A stretch of 64,000 nt of DNA from Phycisphaera sp. (lineage in GTDB: Bacteria > Planctomycetota > Phycisphaerae > Phycisphaerales > SM1A02). Position 1 is the first letter of the stretch. Each line of letters starts with the position of its first letter. The translations under genes were made by a program, and so were the position numbers. The notes below the pieces were generated by a model, which was given only the letters and a program-made list of their open reading frames with translations, searched no databases and was not told the DNA's origin. Positions 1-9,120 of this stretch are shown piece by piece. Where the stretch lies: contig WGMP01000004.1 of the NCBI GenBank assembly GCA_016124975.1, positions 248,001-312,000 on the forward strand. The letters are read 5' to 3'.

Positions 1-390
1 GAGCGCGATGTTGACGAGGATGAAGCTGACGCCGATCGCGGCAACCAGCTGCGTGAGCTTCGGCGCGCGGCGCAAGGGCTTGTAGACGACCTTGTCGATC
101 GTCATGTTCAGGACGCCGCAGAAGAGCCCCGCCCCCACCACGAGACCGAAGAGAAGCAGCCAGTGCGAACTCTCGCCCGCCGCGTTCGGGTCGAGGATCG
201 CGGCTGCGCCGAGCGCGCCCACGATCGTGAGCGCGAGGAAGCCGCCGAGGGTGAAGACATCGCCGTGGGCGAAGTTGATCAGCTCCACGATGCCATAGAC
301 CATCGTGTAGCCAAGCGCCACCAGGGCGATGATCATGCCGTTCGACAGGCCGTAGATCACCTGCTGGAGGAAGACTTCGCTCTCGGTCAT
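1..390 (-). CDS. livH: Branched-chain amino acid ABC transporter permease, LivH type (3' part outside window)
   Basis: Reading the minus strand from the ATG at 390 gives MTESEVFLQQVIYGLSNG, followed by a hydrophobic stretch containing GYTMVYGIVELINFAHGD. That phrase is a hallmark of LivH-type inner-membrane permeases of the HAAT family of ABC importers. The frame stays open to the window edge, so about 130 residues and the first membrane segments are visible. The gene lies 43 bp downstream of the periplasmic binding protein gene on the same strand, the usual arrangement for such importers, and LivM and the ATPases would be expected beyond the edge. Family assignment is secure. The actual substrate (branched-chain amino acids, urea, amides or others) cannot be read from the sequence. 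Confidence 0.85.
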   Translation of the reverse strand, partial: MTESEVFLQQVIYGLSNGMIIALVALGYTMVYGIVELINFAHGDVFTLGGFLALTIVGALGAAAILDPNAAGESSHWLLLFGLVVGAGLFCGVLNMTIDKVVYKPLRRAPKLTQLVAAIGVSFILVNIAL

Positions 391-433
391 CCGGCTCGGC
401 CTCTGCTGCGGGTTCGGCGCGAATCGCGCGGGA

Positions 434-1675
434 TCAGTTGACGACCTTCACGGTGGTGAACTCGCCGTCCTTGACGGTGTTCACGCTGAAGGTGCGGTTC
501 GTCGTGTCGCCGTTGGCGTCGAAGCTCCAGGTGCCGAGGGCGCCTGAGAAGTCCTTCGTGCGGCCGACTTCCTCGAGCACGGTCGCGCGGGTGATCGGCG
601 TTCCGGCCTCGTAGAGACGCTGCATCGCGGCGATCACGACCTTCGCGGCCTCGTAGCCGTAGACGGCGTAGCCCTCGGGCTTGTCGCCGTAGGCCTTCAT
701 GTAGTTCTCGTAGAACTCCTTGCCCTTGCCCTCGAGCTTCTCAGGGTCGACGCCGCCGAAGGTGATGTAGACGCGGCCCTCGAGCGCGCGGTTTCCCGCC
801 GCCTCGATGAAGGCCTTCTCGTAGCAGCCGTCGGGGACGATCAGCGTCGCGCGAAGACCACCCGCGACGATGTCCTTCGCGAGCTGTCCCGCGTTGGTCT
901 GGGTGGTGCCGCCGAAGTAGACGACATCCGCGCCCGCCTGCTTCATCTTGGTGACGAGGCTCTTGTAGTTCGACGCCTTCGGGTCGATTCCGTCGACGCC
1001 CACGACCTCGAGGCCGATCTCGCGGGCGCGCTTCTCGAAGATCGTCGCGACGCCCTTGCCGTACACCTCGCGGTCGTTCAGGACGAAGACCTTCTTCTTG
1101 CCGAGCTCCTTCGCGAAATCGGCGGCCACGGCGCCCTGCACATCGTCGGTCGGCACGACGCGGAAGTAGTTGATCCTGCCGCTCGGCCGATAGACGGCGG
1201 GCTCGTTCGCCTCGCCGAAGCCTTCCTTGGTGAGGCCCGGCGCCGTGTTCGCGGGGCTGACCATCACGATGCCCGCAGCGTTGAGCTTGGGCATCGAGAT
1301 CTTGGCCGCACCCGAGTTGTAGGTGCCGATGTAGGCGAGCACCGTCGGGTCGCCGATCGCCTTGTCCGCGTTCTGGGCCTCGATCGCGGGGTCCCAGTTG
1401 CCGCGCTGCGGGCTGGCGTCGTCCCAGTCTTCATAAACGATCTTGCGCGAGCCGATGGCGCCGCCGACCTCGGCGATCGCCATCTTGATGCCGTTGACCA
1501 TGCTCGTCGTCTGGGCGTTCGCGCTGCCCGTGCGGGGCAGACTGGACACGATCTTGATGATGTCCTGCGAGTCCTGCGCGCTGCGGTTGGCACCGTTGGG
1601 CGATTGCCCGAGGGCCGCTGCGGGCGAAAGAAGCGCGGCGAGGGCGAGCACGGAAAGAGATCGGCGGGTCAGCAT
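434..1675 (-). CDS. Periplasmic substrate-binding protein of a LivK-type ABC importer
   Basis: The 413-residue protein starts with a typical Sec signal (MLTRRSLSVLALAALLSPAAALGQ) and continues with the type 1 periplasmic-binding fold: an IVSSLPRTGS opening, VNGIKMAIAEVGG, VLAYIGTYNSGAAK, VMVSPANTAPGLT and GADVVYFGGTTQTNAGQL. It would capture an amino acid or related solute and deliver it to the permease encoded 43 bp downstream. I chose the ATG at 1675 over the longer open frame because the signal peptide begins there and AAGGACT lies just upstream. The 67 extra residues of the longer frame are Arg-rich and not protein-like. A -10-like TAGACT lies 31 bases further up. Ligand identity is unknown. 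Confidence 0.88.
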   Translation of the reverse strand: MLTRRSLSVLALAALLSPAAALGQSPNGANRSAQDSQDIIKIVSSLPRTGSANAQTTSMVNGIKMAIAEVGGAIGSRKIVYEDWDDASPQRGNWDPAIEAQNADKAIGDPTVLAYIGTYNSGAAKISMPKLNAAGIVMVSPANTAPGLTKEGFGEANEPAVYRPSGRINYFRVVPTDDVQGAVAADFAKELGKKKVFVLNDREVYGKGVATIFEKRAREIGLEVVGVDGIDPKASNYKSLVTKMKQAGADVVYFGGTTQTNAGQLAKDIVAGGLRATLIVPDGCYEKAFIEAAGNRALEGRVYITFGGVDPEKLEGKGKEFYENYMKAYGDKPEGYAVYGYEAAKVVIAAMQRLYEAGTPITRATVLEEVGRTKDFSGALGTWSFDANGDTTNRTFSVNTVKDGEFTTVKVVN

Positions 1676-1706
1676 GGGAGTCCTTCCAGTGGTGTCGGGG
1701 CGCGTG

Positions 1707-1712
1707 AGTCTA
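1707..1712 (-). promoter_or_regulatory. Putative -10 box (TAGACT) for the binding-protein gene
   Basis: On the minus strand TAGACT lies 31 bases before the ATG at 1675, leaving a short leader that contains the Shine-Dalgarno-like AAGGA. No convincing -35 hexamer is seen. It belongs to the recurring TAnnCT pattern noted elsewhere in this window. Confidence 0.35.
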
Positions 1713-1912
1713 GCGGAAACATCCTCCATCCGCTCCGTTGGAACGCGATCGACGCGCGATGAACGAAGGGATTCCCGATCGAACGCCGAGCGGTCGGCTT
1801 TGCGTGGTTGCAGCCCATCGCCTGCTCCTCTGGAACCTCGTCGACCGACTTCCGCGGCGACCCTTCGGGGCCGCACGATCCTCTGACTGCTCAGAGCGGC
1901 GCCTGCGAAGGG

Positions 1913-3118
1913 TCAGCGAGACGCTCGGTCGCCGACGATCGCATCGAGCGCGTCGTTGTCGACCCTGTCCCCGCGGGCCTCGCGGGCCACGACCTCCGCC
2001 GCGATCGGCGCGGGATCGCGCCCGAGGAAGCCGTCGGCGACCGCCCGCAGCTCGGAGATGATCCGCGCCCTGCGTCGCTCGTCGCCAAGAATCGCAAGCG
2101 CCTCCGCGGCGATCGTCTGCGGCCCGCCCGCGTACGGCACGAACTCGGGCACAATGCGTCGACCCGCGAGGATGTTCGGGAGAAGCAGGCTCGGCGCCCG
2201 GATCACGAGCCTCGCGCCGAGCGCCTCGGCGCGGCTCGTTCTGTAGACCCCGATCACGGGCTTCGCCTGCCGCGTGCAGTCGAGGCTGACGGTGCCCGAC
2301 ACCGCGATCGCAAGATCGCACCACGCGAGCGCGCCCTCGAGGGAGACCTCGCGACCGCTCACGACCACCTCGACGGCATCGGGCAGCGTTCCGCCGAGCT
2401 CCGCGACGAAGCGCGCGGCGTTTGCCTCGCTCGACGCGGCCACGATCGCGCGGGCGCCGTGCATCCGCGCGCGGACGAGGGAAAACGCATCTGCGATCAG
2501 CCGCCCGTTGCAACGGACTTCGCTCGAGCGTGAGCCAGGGAGAAGCAGGATGCGGGGCGACCCCTGCGAGAGCCTTGCGGCCTCTGCGGAACAACGGGCC
2601 GCGTCGATCGGCTTCGACAGGACGGGATGTCCGATGTACTTGGCCGTCACGCCGCGCGAGCGGAACCACTCCTCCTCGAACGGGAGAAGGCACAGCATCA
2701 CGTCGGACAGGCGCCGCACCTTGCGGATGCGCCACGGCGCCCATGCCCAGAGCTGCGGCGCGACGAGATTCACGACGCGCGCGCCGAGCGGCTTCAGGCG
2801 CGCGCACAGCGGGTAGTTCGCGCTCGGGCTGTCGACGGGCATGTGGACGGCGACGGGGTTCGCGCGGGCCCACGCGACGATCTCGTCGTGAAGACGCTTG
2901 ACCTCGGCGACCTTCGAGATCCCCGCGAGACCCATGACGCCGTCGTCCGCGGTGCGGCCGAGCATGGTCGCTCCCGCGGCGGCCATCTTCGGGCCGCCCC
3001 ACGCGACGGGCTCTATGTCCGGGTAGGCCTCGCGCAGCCGTGCGATGACAGGCGCCGCGTGCGCGTCGCCCGACGGCTCCTGCGCCGTGAAGAGAACCAC
3101 CTTGCGGGCGGCGGACAT
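1913..3118 (-). CDS. lpxB: Lipid-A-disaccharide synthase
   Basis: LpxB condenses UDP-2,3-diacylglucosamine with lipid X to make the lipid A disaccharide on the cytoplasmic face of the inner membrane. The 401-residue product has the family's start (VVLFTAQEPSGDAHAAPVI), the GPKMAAAGATML and GVMGLAGISKV segments, NLVAPQLWAWAPWRIRKV and LLPGSRSSEVRCNG of the glycosyltransferase 19 fold, at normal length. It implies an LPS-bearing diderm envelope. The start codon has no Shine-Dalgarno sequence. Instead TAGTCT sits exactly six bases upstream, consistent with a leaderless mRNA. The gene is divergent from aspS, 84 bp away. Other lpx genes are not nearby. Confidence 0.93.
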   Translation of the reverse strand: MSAARKVVLFTAQEPSGDAHAAPVIARLREAYPDIEPVAWGGPKMAAAGATMLGRTADDGVMGLAGISKVAEVKRLHDEIVAWARANPVAVHMPVDSPSANYPLCARLKPLGARVVNLVAPQLWAWAPWRIRKVRRLSDVMLCLLPFEEEWFRSRGVTAKYIGHPVLSKPIDAARCSAEAARLSQGSPRILLLPGSRSSEVRCNGRLIADAFSLVRARMHGARAIVAASSEANAARFVAELGGTLPDAVEVVVSGREVSLEGALAWCDLAIAVSGTVSLDCTRQAKPVIGVYRTSRAEALGARLVIRAPSLLLPNILAGRRIVPEFVPYAGGPQTIAAEALAILGDERRRARIISELRAVADGFLGRDPAPIAAEVVAREARGDRVDNDALDAIVGDRASR

Positions 3119-3124
3119 GCGCGA

Positions 3125-3130
3125 AGACTA
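3125..3130 (-). promoter_or_regulatory. Putative leaderless-type -10 box (TAGTCT) of lpxB
   Basis: TAGTCT on the minus strand ends six bases before the lpxB ATG at 3118. Transcription normally begins about seven bases after the -10 box, so the message would begin at the A of the start codon. No clear -35 element is seen. Confidence 0.4.
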
Positions 3131-3202
3131 CCGAACCACGCAGGTTTGCGCCCGATTCCGCGCACCCGCCGTGCGGCGGCAGCGGGTACCATCCCGCCCC
3201 TT

Positions 3203-4984
3203 ATGCTGAAGCGCACGCACATGTGTGGCTCCCTGCGGGCGAGCCACGTCGGTCAGACGGTCACGCTCTCGGGCTGGGTCAACACCTACCGCGACCAGGG
3301 CAAGGGCCTCATCTTCGCCGACCTGCGCGACCGCGAGGGGCTCTGCCAGGTGGTCTTCGACCTCGAGCAGTCCCCCGCCGATCTCGTCAACCTCTCGCGC
3401 ACCCTCCGTCGCGAGTATGTGATCGCCGTCACGGGCAAGGTGCGCATCCGCGCGGGCGGATCGAACCCGAACCTCGAGACGGGCGAGATCGAGATCGTGG
3501 CCGAGAAGCTCGAGCTCCTGAACTCTGCGGAGCCGCCGCCGATCCTCCCCGACGACCGCGACGCCGACAAGATCGGCGAGGAGACGCGGCTCAAGTACCG
3601 CTACATCGACCTCCGCCGCCCGCGCATGCAGCACATCATGCGCACGCGCTCGCGGGTCACCAAGTTCGCGCGCGACTACTTCAGCCAGAACGGATTCCTC
3701 GAGATCGAGACTCCGCTTCTCATCAAGACGACCCCCGAGGGCGCGCGCGACTTCATCGTGCCTGCGCGACTCCATCCGGGGAAGTGGTATGCGCTTCCGC
3801 AGAGCCCCCAGCTCTTCAAGCAGATCCTCATGGTGGCGGGCTGCGACCGCTATCTCCAGATCTGCAAGTGCATGCGCGACGAGGACCCGCGCGCCGACCG
3901 CCAGGCCGAGTTCACGCAGATCGACCTCGAGATGAGCTTTGTCGAGCGCGAGGATGTCATGAACATGATGACAGGCTTCGCGCGCGGCCTTTGGAAAGAG
4001 CTCTTCAACTACGACATCGGCGAGGTGCCGCGCATGTCGTACTGGGAGGCGATGGAGCGCTTCGGCATCGACCGCCCCGACACGCGGTACGGCCTCGAGA
4101 TCCGCGATGTCTCTGGAATCGCCGCGAAGACCGAGTTCGGCGTCTTCAAGGACGCGCTCGCGAAGGCGAAGGCCGGACGCGGCGGCGTCGTGAAGGCGAT
4201 CCGCATTCCCGCGCCGAACGAGAAGCTCACCCGCAAGGTGCTCGACGGCTACAGCGAGTTCGCGAAGACCTTCAAGGCGGGCGGTGTTCCGTACACGAAG
4301 CTCGGCGCAAACGGCTTCGAGACGGGCGTCGCGAAGTTCCTCGAGCCCGTGCGCGCGGAGCTCGTCGAGGCGCTTGGCCTCGTCCAGGGCGATGTGATCG
4401 TCTTCGCGGCCGACCACTACGACATCGCGACGAAGACGCTGGGCGAACTGCGCCAGAAGATCGCGCGTGACCTCGAGATCGTCCCCGAGGGCAAGTGGAA
4501 CTTCCTGTGGGTCGTCGACTTCCCCATGTTCGAGTGGGACGACGATGGAAAGCGCTGGGTGGCGCTCCACCATCCGTTCACGAGCCCGAATCCCGACCAG
4601 TTCGGGGTGCTCGACTCGGACCCCGGCGCGTGCCTCTCGGCGGGCTACGACCTCGTCCTCAACGGCAGCGAGATCGCGGGCGGCTCGATCCGCATCCACA
4701 ACCAGAAGGTGCAGGAGACGGTGTTCAAGCTGATCGGCCTCACCCAGGAGGACGCGAAGGTCAAGTTCGGCTTCCTGCTCGACGCGCTCAAGTTCGGCGC
4801 ACCGCCCCACGGCGGCATCGCGTTCGGCCTTGACCGCCTCGTCATGCACATCGTGGGCACCGACAACATCCGCGATGTCATCGCCTTCCCGAAGACCCAG
4901 TCTGGCGCCGATCTCATGACCGACGCCCCTGGCCCCGTCGACCCCGAGCAGCTGCGCGAGACGCATGTGAAGAGCGTGGTGTAG
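3203..4984 (+). CDS. aspS: Aspartyl-tRNA synthetase
   Basis: This class II synthetase charges tRNA-Asp. The 593-residue length matches bacterial AspRS. An N-terminal OB-fold anticodon domain opens with THMCGSLRASHVGQ, then come TRLKYRYIDLRRP (motif 1), the motif 2 loop RDEDPRADRQAEFTQIDLEM, the bacterial GAD insertion in the middle, and motif 3 in GIAFGLDRLVMHIVG, ending with the usual FPKTQSGADLM segment. The start was set at the ATG at 3203. A longer in-frame opening back to 2627 runs through the divergent lpxB gene and reads as low-complexity Arg/Ala. Only 10 bp separate it from the downstream symporter. Whether it is discriminating for tRNA-Asp cannot be decided here. Confidence 0.96.
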   Translation: MLKRTHMCGSLRASHVGQTVTLSGWVNTYRDQGKGLIFADLRDREGLCQVVFDLEQSPADLVNLSRTLRREYVIAVTGKVRIRAGGSNPNLETGEIEIVAEKLELLNSAEPPPILPDDRDADKIGEETRLKYRYIDLRRPRMQHIMRTRSRVTKFARDYFSQNGFLEIETPLLIKTTPEGARDFIVPARLHPGKWYALPQSPQLFKQILMVAGCDRYLQICKCMRDEDPRADRQAEFTQIDLEMSFVEREDVMNMMTGFARGLWKELFNYDIGEVPRMSYWEAMERFGIDRPDTRYGLEIRDVSGIAAKTEFGVFKDALAKAKAGRGGVVKAIRIPAPNEKLTRKVLDGYSEFAKTFKAGGVPYTKLGANGFETGVAKFLEPVRAELVEALGLVQGDVIVFAADHYDIATKTLGELRQKIARDLEIVPEGKWNFLWVVDFPMFEWDDDGKRWVALHHPFTSPNPDQFGVLDSDPGACLSAGYDLVLNGSEIAGGSIRIHNQKVQETVFKLIGLTQEDAKVKFGFLLDALKFGAPPHGGIAFGLDRLVMHIVGTDNIRDVIAFPKTQSGADLMTDAPGPVDPEQLRETHVKSVV

Positions 4985-4994
4985 CATCGCCGCC

Positions 4995-6314
4995 ATGGCG
5001 ATGACGACCAAGCGTGCGAAGATCCAGACAACGCTCCTCTTCGCTGCGCTTGTCGCCGCGGTCGTCACGGGGCAGGTGATCCACGGGCTTGGTGGGACGC
5101 CGAGCGGGTTCTGGCAGGTCACGGGCGACTTTCTGCTGGTGCGCCCGCTGCAGATGCTCGTCATCCCGATCGTCTTCCTCAGCGTCGCGTGCGGAATCGC
5201 GTCCGTCGGCGGGCCTTCGAAACTCGGCAGGCTCGGCGCGGGGACGGTCTTCCTGTACATCCTCAGCATGCTGATCGCGGCCGCGCTTGGTGCCGCCTTG
5301 ATCGAGTTCTTCGCGCCGGGCGTCGGGGTCGCCGCCGAGACGCGCGATGCGCTGATGGATCAGGCGAACCGCGAGTTCGCCGCGGACGCGACCCGCGCGC
5401 AACGCATGCAGGACGCGCAGGGCACGGGCGTCGGCGGCGCGTGGCTCGGCATCCTCTCGCAGATCTTCCCGCGCAATCCGCTGAAGGACATCGTGGAGGG
5501 ATCGACCATGGCGGCCATCACCGCGGCCATCCTGCTCGGCCTCGGGCTCGCCGCTGCAGGCGAGCGCGGAAGGCCCGCCCTTGAGATTCTTCAGTCTCTC
5601 CTCGAAGGCGTGATGAGGATCGTCGGCTGGATCCTGTGGCTCCTCCCAATCGGGCTTTTCTTCTTCGTGACGGCGGTCGTTGCGAGAATCGGCCTGCAGA
5701 ACATCGCGACGCCCGTGCTGGGGTACATGGCGGTCGCCATCGCGGGCCTCGCCCTCCACGCCTTCGTCGTCCTTCCCCTCTACTGCATGGCATTCGGCGG
5801 CGGGAACGGATGGAACCTGATGTGGAACCTGCGCCGCGTGTTCCTGACCGCGTTCTCGACCTCGAGCTCGAACGCCACGCTGCCCGTCACCATCGAGGCG
5901 TGCATCAACGAAGGCGGCTGCTCGAAGCGGGCGACGCGCTTCTGCGTGCCACTCGGCGCGACCATGAACATGGACGGAACCGCGCTCTACGAAGCGGTCG
6001 TGGTGCTCTTCCTGTTCCAGCTCTTCGGCGTCGACCTCGCGTTCTCCGACATCGTGCTCGTCGTGGTGACGAGCGTGCTGGCCGCGATCGGCGCGGCGGG
6101 CATCCCCAGCGCGGGTCTCGTGACCATGGTCATCGTGATCACGGCGGTCAACTCGACCATCGCGGGACGCGGAATCGAGCCACTGCCGATCGCCGCGATC
6201 GGCGTCATCATCGGCGTCGATCGCGTGGTCGACATGTGCCGCACGGTGGTGAACGTGTGGGGCGACTGCGTGGTCGCGAAGATCATGTCGCGCGTGGCGC
6301 CAGACGCGGACTAA
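4995..6314 (+). CDS. Dicarboxylate/amino acid:cation symporter (DAACS family, GltP-like)
   Basis: The 439-residue multi-pass inner-membrane protein has DAACS hallmarks: the helix with LQMLVIPIVFLSV, the serine-rich hairpin FLTAFSTSSSNATLPVT, GATMNMDGTALYEAV (NMDGT cation-binding motif) and GIPSAGLVTMVIVITAV. Members take up glutamate, aspartate or C4-dicarboxylates with Na+ or H+. A loop of some 60 residues after the third segment (about 100-170, rich in charged residues, ending LGILSQIFPRNPLKDI) is longer than in minimal homologues. The gene starts 10 bp after aspS and probably shares its transcript. However, TAGCAT (overlapping the aspS stop) lies seven bases before the ATG and could start a separate leaderless message. 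Substrate unresolved. Confidence 0.9.
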   Translation: MAMTTKRAKIQTTLLFAALVAAVVTGQVIHGLGGTPSGFWQVTGDFLLVRPLQMLVIPIVFLSVACGIASVGGPSKLGRLGAGTVFLYILSMLIAAALGAALIEFFAPGVGVAAETRDALMDQANREFAADATRAQRMQDAQGTGVGGAWLGILSQIFPRNPLKDIVEGSTMAAITAAILLGLGLAAAGERGRPALEILQSLLEGVMRIVGWILWLLPIGLFFFVTAVVARIGLQNIATPVLGYMAVAIAGLALHAFVVLPLYCMAFGGGNGWNLMWNLRRVFLTAFSTSSSNATLPVTIEACINEGGCSKRATRFCVPLGATMNMDGTALYEAVVVLFLFQLFGVDLAFSDIVLVVVTSVLAAIGAAGIPSAGLVTMVIVITAVNSTIAGRGIEPLPIAAIGVIIGVDRVVDMCRTVVNVWGDCVVAKIMSRVAPDAD

Positions 6315-6362
6315 ACGGCGTCGGCTTGCGGCAGCCGCCCCAGACACATCCAGCACCAGAGG

Positions 6363-6418
6363 GAGCGGCCGCAGCCGCGACCGCTCAGACACACAGCGGC
6401 CGCAGCCGCGACCGCTCA
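6363..6418. repeat. Two copies of a 24-nt imperfect-palindrome repeat between convergent genes
   Basis: A 24-nt sequence beginning AGCGGCCGCAGCC and ending CGACCGCTCA occurs identically at 6364-6387 and 6395-6418, 31 nt apart, joined by GACACAC. Each copy can fold through GAGCGG/CCGCTC-type arms. It lies between the ends of the symporter gene and trxB, which converge, so a terminator role on both strands is plausible although there is no T-tract. Confidence 0.5.
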
Positions 6419-6427
6419 AGACTCGAC

Positions 6428-7441
6428 TTAATGCACGCCGTGCTCCGCCAGCCATCGCTCCGCGTCGATCGCGGCCTGGCAGCCCATGCCGCTCGCCGTG
6501 ATGGCCTGGCGATAGGTCGAGTCCGCCACATCGCCCGCTGCAAAGACGCCGTCGATGTTGGTTCGGCTCGAGCGGGTCTTCAGCGCGATGTAGCCCTTCT
6601 CGTCGAACTCGAGGCCCGTCCCCTGCAGGAACTTCGTCGCCGGCGAGTGGCCGATCGCGATGAAGAGCCCCTTCACGGGCAGCGTCGTCCGCTCCTTGGT
6701 CACGACGTTCTCGAGCAGCACGCCCTCGATGAAGTCGTTGCCGAGCACATCGATGACGACCGAGTTCCAGACGGGCTGAGCCTTCGGGTTGTCGAGGATG
6801 CGCGCCTGCATGGCCTTGGAGGCGCGGAACGAGTCGCGGCGGTGGATCACATAGACCTTCGACGCAAACTTGGTGAGGTAGCTCGCCTCCTCCATCGCGG
6901 TGTCGCCGCCGCCGACGACCGCGAGGGGCTGGTCGCGGTAGACGGGAAGCGCCCCGTCGCACACGGCGCATGCGCTCACGCCGCCGCCGTTCATGGCGAG
7001 CCGCAGCTCGTTCGGAAGGCCAATCCAGTTCGCGGTCGCGCCGGTCGCGATGACAACCGCATGCGCGCGCACCGTCTCGCCCTCACTCGTCTCGAGCACG
7101 AACGGCTTCTTGGAGAAGTCGCAGCGAACGACATCCGCGTCCGTGATGCGCGTGCCGAATCGCTCCGCCTGCTTGCGAAAGAGATCCATCATCTCGGGCC
7201 CCGACACGCCGTGCGGGAAACCGGGATAGTTCTCGACTTCGGTCGTGAGCATGAGCTGCCCACCCGGGAGGACGGGCGCGGGGTTTGACGCAGGCACGCC
7301 GATGATCGCGCGCGGCGCGAGGTTTGCGCGCGCACCGTAGATGCACGCGGTCCAGCCCGCGGGGCCCGACCCGATCACGACCATCTTCTCGACGCCATCG
7401 GCAGGGCCGCCATGCGCGACCGCTTCGTGCTTTCCAGACAT
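6428..7441 (-). CDS. trxB: Thioredoxin reductase
   Basis: This NADPH-dependent flavoenzyme reduces thioredoxin in the cytoplasm. The 337-residue protein has the FAD-binding GSGPAGWTACIYGARA near residues 24-39, the redox-active CAVC pair at Cys158 and Cys161 followed by DG, the NADPH-binding VVGGGDTAMEEASYL near 175, HRRDSFRASKAMQAR, and the C-terminal FAD motif GVFAAGDVADSTYRQ. The length is ordinary, with a short N-terminal extension. The start at 7441 is supported by AAGGAG five bases upstream. The gene follows a large secreted-protein gene by 71 bp on the same strand and may be read with it. No thioredoxin gene is in the window. Confidence 0.95.
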   Translation of the reverse strand: MSGKHEAVAHGGPADGVEKMVVIGSGPAGWTACIYGARANLAPRAIIGVPASNPAPVLPGGQLMLTTEVENYPGFPHGVSGPEMMDLFRKQAERFGTRITDADVVRCDFSKKPFVLETSEGETVRAHAVVIATGATANWIGLPNELRLAMNGGGVSACAVCDGALPVYRDQPLAVVGGGDTAMEEASYLTKFASKVYVIHRRDSFRASKAMQARILDNPKAQPVWNSVVIDVLGNDFIEGVLLENVVTKERTTLPVKGLFIAIGHSPATKFLQGTGLEFDEKGYIALKTRSSRTNIDGVFAAGDVADSTYRQAITASGMGCQAAIDAERWLAEHGVH

Positions 7442-7512
7442 GCTTGCTCCTTCACGCGCCTCGCGCGCTCGCCGACGCCATCATCCGCCCGAACGGCTCC
7501 ACGCCCGAACTC

Positions 7513-9030
7513 CTACTCGCCCTGTCCGCGCGACACCGCGCGCAGGGGCGGCCAGACGAAGAAGTCGCCGATCTTGCCGCCGGGAAGGTGGCGCGCGGGC
7601 TCGTCAAAGCTGTTGTTGTCGTTGCGCGCGTAGAGGAGGCATCCCGAGATCTCGAGACGCCCGAACTCCGAGTCGACGCCCTTCGTGCGGGTGCCGAGAT
7701 ACTCGTACCGCATCGAACCGTACTCGGGGTCGTACGGATCGAAGTCGAAGCGCTTCGGGAAGAACTGCGTGTACGACATCTTGATGTCGCGCGGCCAGTC
7801 GTTGAACTGCAGGCGATATCCGACGAGGCCCGCGCCGGCGACGAGGCCGCAGAACTCCGTCACAAGACGGCGGCGCAGCACGAACAGCGACTCGATGTCC
7901 CGCGCGGCGAAGACCACCGCTGCGTACTTCACGGGATTCACGACGGAGAGCTCCGTCGGAAGATTCATCATGGCGTCGTACGGGCGCATGCGCCACCGTC
8001 GCCACCAGTCGTCGTAGATCGAGGTCAGCTTCAGCTGGCTCGCGTCGAGGCTTCCGTGCACCCCCGCGACGCGCTCCCATCGCTTGACCGCGCCGAAGCC
8101 GGTCAGCGGAGCCTCTCGGGCCTGCATGCCAGAGAAGATCTTGGCGAACTTCTCCTCCTCGACCTGGCCGAGTTCGCCGAAGACGGACTCGATCAGCTCC
8201 TGCGCGACAAACAGGTCGCCCTCGGGCATCGCGATGCGGCGAAGGCGCTCGTTGTCGGTCGCCTTGAGGAACGGATACTCCTTCATCGCGAGCTTGCGGA
8301 CGAGGTCGAGGCCGATCTTCTCGCGATAGGCGTAGATCGCGTCGCGATGCACCGACATCGCGTCGGCGAGCATGGTCATCGCGGCGTACTTCTCGTCGAA
8401 CATGACGGCGTCGCAGGCCTGGCGCAGCACCCGCAGGTGCGCCACGCCGATCTTGAAGGCGTCCTCGAACTTACCTGCCTCGCAGAGCCTGTACAGATCG
8501 GCTGCGACATAGGCGTTGATCGTCTCGAGCGCGTTGAGATAGGGGAAGTCGACGCGCGTGAGATCGCCGTCGACGCCGATCAGCGCCACGAGCCCACGCT
8601 CGACGAAGCGAGGATCGACGCCCTCGGTGCCGTAGGGCACGCCGAGCACCTGGCTGTCCTGGAGCGCGATCAGCGCAAGTCCCATCGCGCCGTTGGCTTC
8701 CGCCCATGCAGCGACGGCTTCCCAACCGTCCATCCCGGGGTAGATGGTCGTCTGGTTGAACTCCTCGCTGACCTCCTGTGGCGGACGGGTCATGTCGAGG
8801 TAGGCCGTGAAGAGACGGGTCGAGCTGCGCGACGACTCGGAAACCCTCGCCCACGGGGCATTGAGCTTCATGAGGAGCTCGCTCGACTGCGCCGACGCTT
8901 CGGTCGGGCTCGCGAGCGCAACCGCCGCGGCGACCGCTGCGGCAAGACCGCGCACGGGTCCGACAAGACTGGTGCCGCGAAGGCAGGCGAACGGAGAGAG
9001 CGGGCGGTGTGGGCGCTTGTCGCGTGGCAT
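7513..9030 (-). CDS. Secreted protein of unknown function, 505 residues
   Basis: I do not recognise the family. The protein begins with a twin-basic stretch and a hydrophobic segment (GLAAAVAAAVALASPTEASAQ) that looks like a Sec signal with AxA-Q cleavage. The mature part is well composed, rich in aromatic and acidic residues, and resembles a globular, mostly helical protein: long helices such as YRLCEAGKFEDAFKIGVAHL, a Trp-rich patch DDWWRRWRMRPYD, and a C-terminal part with YTQFFPKRFDFDPYDPEYG and GCLLYARNDNN. There are no Cys-rich or repeat motifs. The start at 9030 has GAGGAAG upstream. Longer in-frame reading to 10437 runs antisense through purD and is not coding. Location is probably periplasmic. 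It sits upstream of trxB. Confidence 0.75.
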   Translation of the reverse strand: MPRDKRPHRPLSPFACLRGTSLVGPVRGLAAAVAAAVALASPTEASAQSSELLMKLNAPWARVSESSRSSTRLFTAYLDMTRPPQEVSEEFNQTTIYPGMDGWEAVAAWAEANGAMGLALIALQDSQVLGVPYGTEGVDPRFVERGLVALIGVDGDLTRVDFPYLNALETINAYVAADLYRLCEAGKFEDAFKIGVAHLRVLRQACDAVMFDEKYAAMTMLADAMSVHRDAIYAYREKIGLDLVRKLAMKEYPFLKATDNERLRRIAMPEGDLFVAQELIESVFGELGQVEEEKFAKIFSGMQAREAPLTGFGAVKRWERVAGVHGSLDASQLKLTSIYDDWWRRWRMRPYDAMMNLPTELSVVNPVKYAAVVFAARDIESLFVLRRRLVTEFCGLVAGAGLVGYRLQFNDWPRDIKMSYTQFFPKRFDFDPYDPEYGSMRYEYLGTRTKGVDSEFGRLEISGCLLYARNDNNSFDEPARHLPGGKIGDFFVWPPLRAVSRGQGE

Positions 9031-9120
9031 GGAGTGCTTCCTCGGTCGACCCGCAGCGGCGGATGCCGCGACGGGAGGGAGACAATCTAACACGGTTCGT
9101 CGGTACAGTGTCCGACCTCC

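Noticed and set aside
1881-1896. Small hairpin CTCTGA-CTGC-TCAGAG after lpxB as a terminator
   Set aside because: The stem is only six base pairs with no T-tract on the relevant strand.
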